From positions 1 through 5,221 of the forward strand of contig JAOPVG010000619.1 in the NCBI GenBank assembly GCA_025966255.1: a stretch of DNA of 5,221 nt, in the 5' to 3' direction. The position numbers and the translations under genes are program-made. Source of the stretch: Jatrophihabitans sp. (GTDB lineage: Bacteria > Actinomycetota > Actinomycetes > Mycobacteriales > Jatrophihabitantaceae). Numbering within the stretch: position 1 is the stretch's first letter; each line of letters starts with the position of its first letter. A model generated the notes under the pieces. The model was not told where the DNA came from. It ran no database searches and was given only the letters and a program-made list of their open reading frames with translations. This document shows, piece after piece, positions 4,894-5,221 of the stretch.

Positions 4894-5221
4894 TTCTCTT
4901 GCTCCTTCAGGGTGTCGAGTACGGTGTCGAGGCGGCGGAATTGCCCCTCGGCGATCAATCGGTAGTTGTCGATCCAGCCGGTCATCTCTTCCAGGGCCGC
5001 TGCGTTCAGGTGGCACGGGCGCTGCTGGCCGATTCGGCTGCGGGTGATGAGCCCGGCTCCCTCCAGCACCTGCACGTGTCGGGAGATCGCCTGCAGCGTG
5101 ATCGAGAACGGCTCGGCGAGCTCGTTCACCGTCGCCTCACCTCGGGACAACCGCGCGATCAGGGCCCGGCGCACTGGATCCCCCAGCGCGCTGAACGCGC
5201 GATCCAGACGTTCGTCGGCGT
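4890..5221 (-). CDS. ArsR-family winged-helix repressor, 5' end beyond the window
   Basis: The frame is open to the right edge and gives at least 109 residues. It begins inside the family N-terminus: ADERLDRAFSALGDPVRRAL followed by IARLSRGEATVNELAEPF, the helix-turn-helix SITLQAISRHVQVLEGAGLI, then the wing RSRIGQQRPCHLN, and a C-terminal dimerisation helix WIDNYRLIAEGQFRRLD. A GTG at 5174 is in frame, but starting there would remove the conserved LDRAFSALGDP helix, so the real start lies outside. No metal-binding Cys pair (as in the ELCVCDL motif of ArsR) is visible; the only Cys is in RPCHL, common in the AHSA1-linked subgroup. It therefore probably senses something other than arsenite. 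Its TGA stop overlaps the next ATG by 4 nt (ATGA), so it heads the SRPBCC / FhuF-like operon and probably represses it. The promoter is not in the window. Confidence 0.93.
   Translation of the reverse strand, partial: ADERLDRAFSALGDPVRRALIARLSRGEATVNELAEPFSITLQAISRHVQVLEGAGLITRSRIGQQRPCHLNAAALEEMTGWIDNYRLIAEGQFRRLDTVLDTLKEQEK
4902..4907 (-). promoter_or_regulatory. Strong ribosome binding site for the SRPBCC gene
   Basis: On the minus strand AAGGAG sits inside the last codons of the ArsR gene, 8 nt before the ATG at 4893. It is the strongest Shine-Dalgarno match noted in the window and supports independent or coupled re-initiation at the ATGA junction. Confidence 0.7.

Noticed and set aside
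4894..5016. A 41-residue N-terminal extension of the SRPBCC protein
   Set aside because: It lies within the ArsR coding sequence, is Arg/Pro-rich, and the ATGA junction with a strong ribosome site marks the true start at 4893.

Overview
This is a GC-rich (about 70% by eye), densely coded bacterial window. NNC/NNG-biased codons, GTG starts, little use of U-tract terminators and protein families common in high-GC Gram-positives suggest an actinomycete-like chromosome. Genus and species cannot be read from it. I see no tRNA, rRNA, CRISPR, insertion sequence or phage signature. All larger gaps (up to about 115 bp) are described below.

Layout: (1) a RidA/YjgF-family gene at the left edge (+), closed by a short perfect hairpin; (2) a LysR-type regulator (+), best started at 506, with two short dyads just upstream and over its start codon; (3) a convergent junction with a GC-rich hairpin; (4) a MocR-type regulator (GntR winged helix fused to an aminotransferase-like domain) on the minus strand; (5) an 83-bp divergent promoter region with a perfect 9-bp inverted repeat; (6) a cysteine-dioxygenase-like cupin enzyme (+); (7) a short non-coding junction whose in-frame translation resembles a TIG/IPT strand and may be a gene relic; (8) a minus-strand operon entering from the right edge: ArsR-family repressor, SRPBCC (AHSA1-like) protein, and a FhuF-like 2Fe-2S protein.

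How the genes may work together: the clearest unit is the MocR/thiol-dioxygenase pair. The regulator probably senses an amino compound through PLP and controls the divergent non-heme iron dioxygenase, with the inverted repeat as the likely operator. The ArsR and SRPBCC genes share a 4-nt ATGA stop/start overlap and form a typical translationally coupled pair; the FhuF-like gene follows after 34 bp and is probably co-transcribed. The RidA-like protein lacks the catalytic arginine of true imine deaminases, so its role is open. Much here is ordinary regulator-plus-enzyme content. The items most worth a second look are the MocR-dioxygenase module, the divergent residues in the dioxygenase and RidA-like proteins, and the unusual operon partner of the ArsR/SRPBCC pair.
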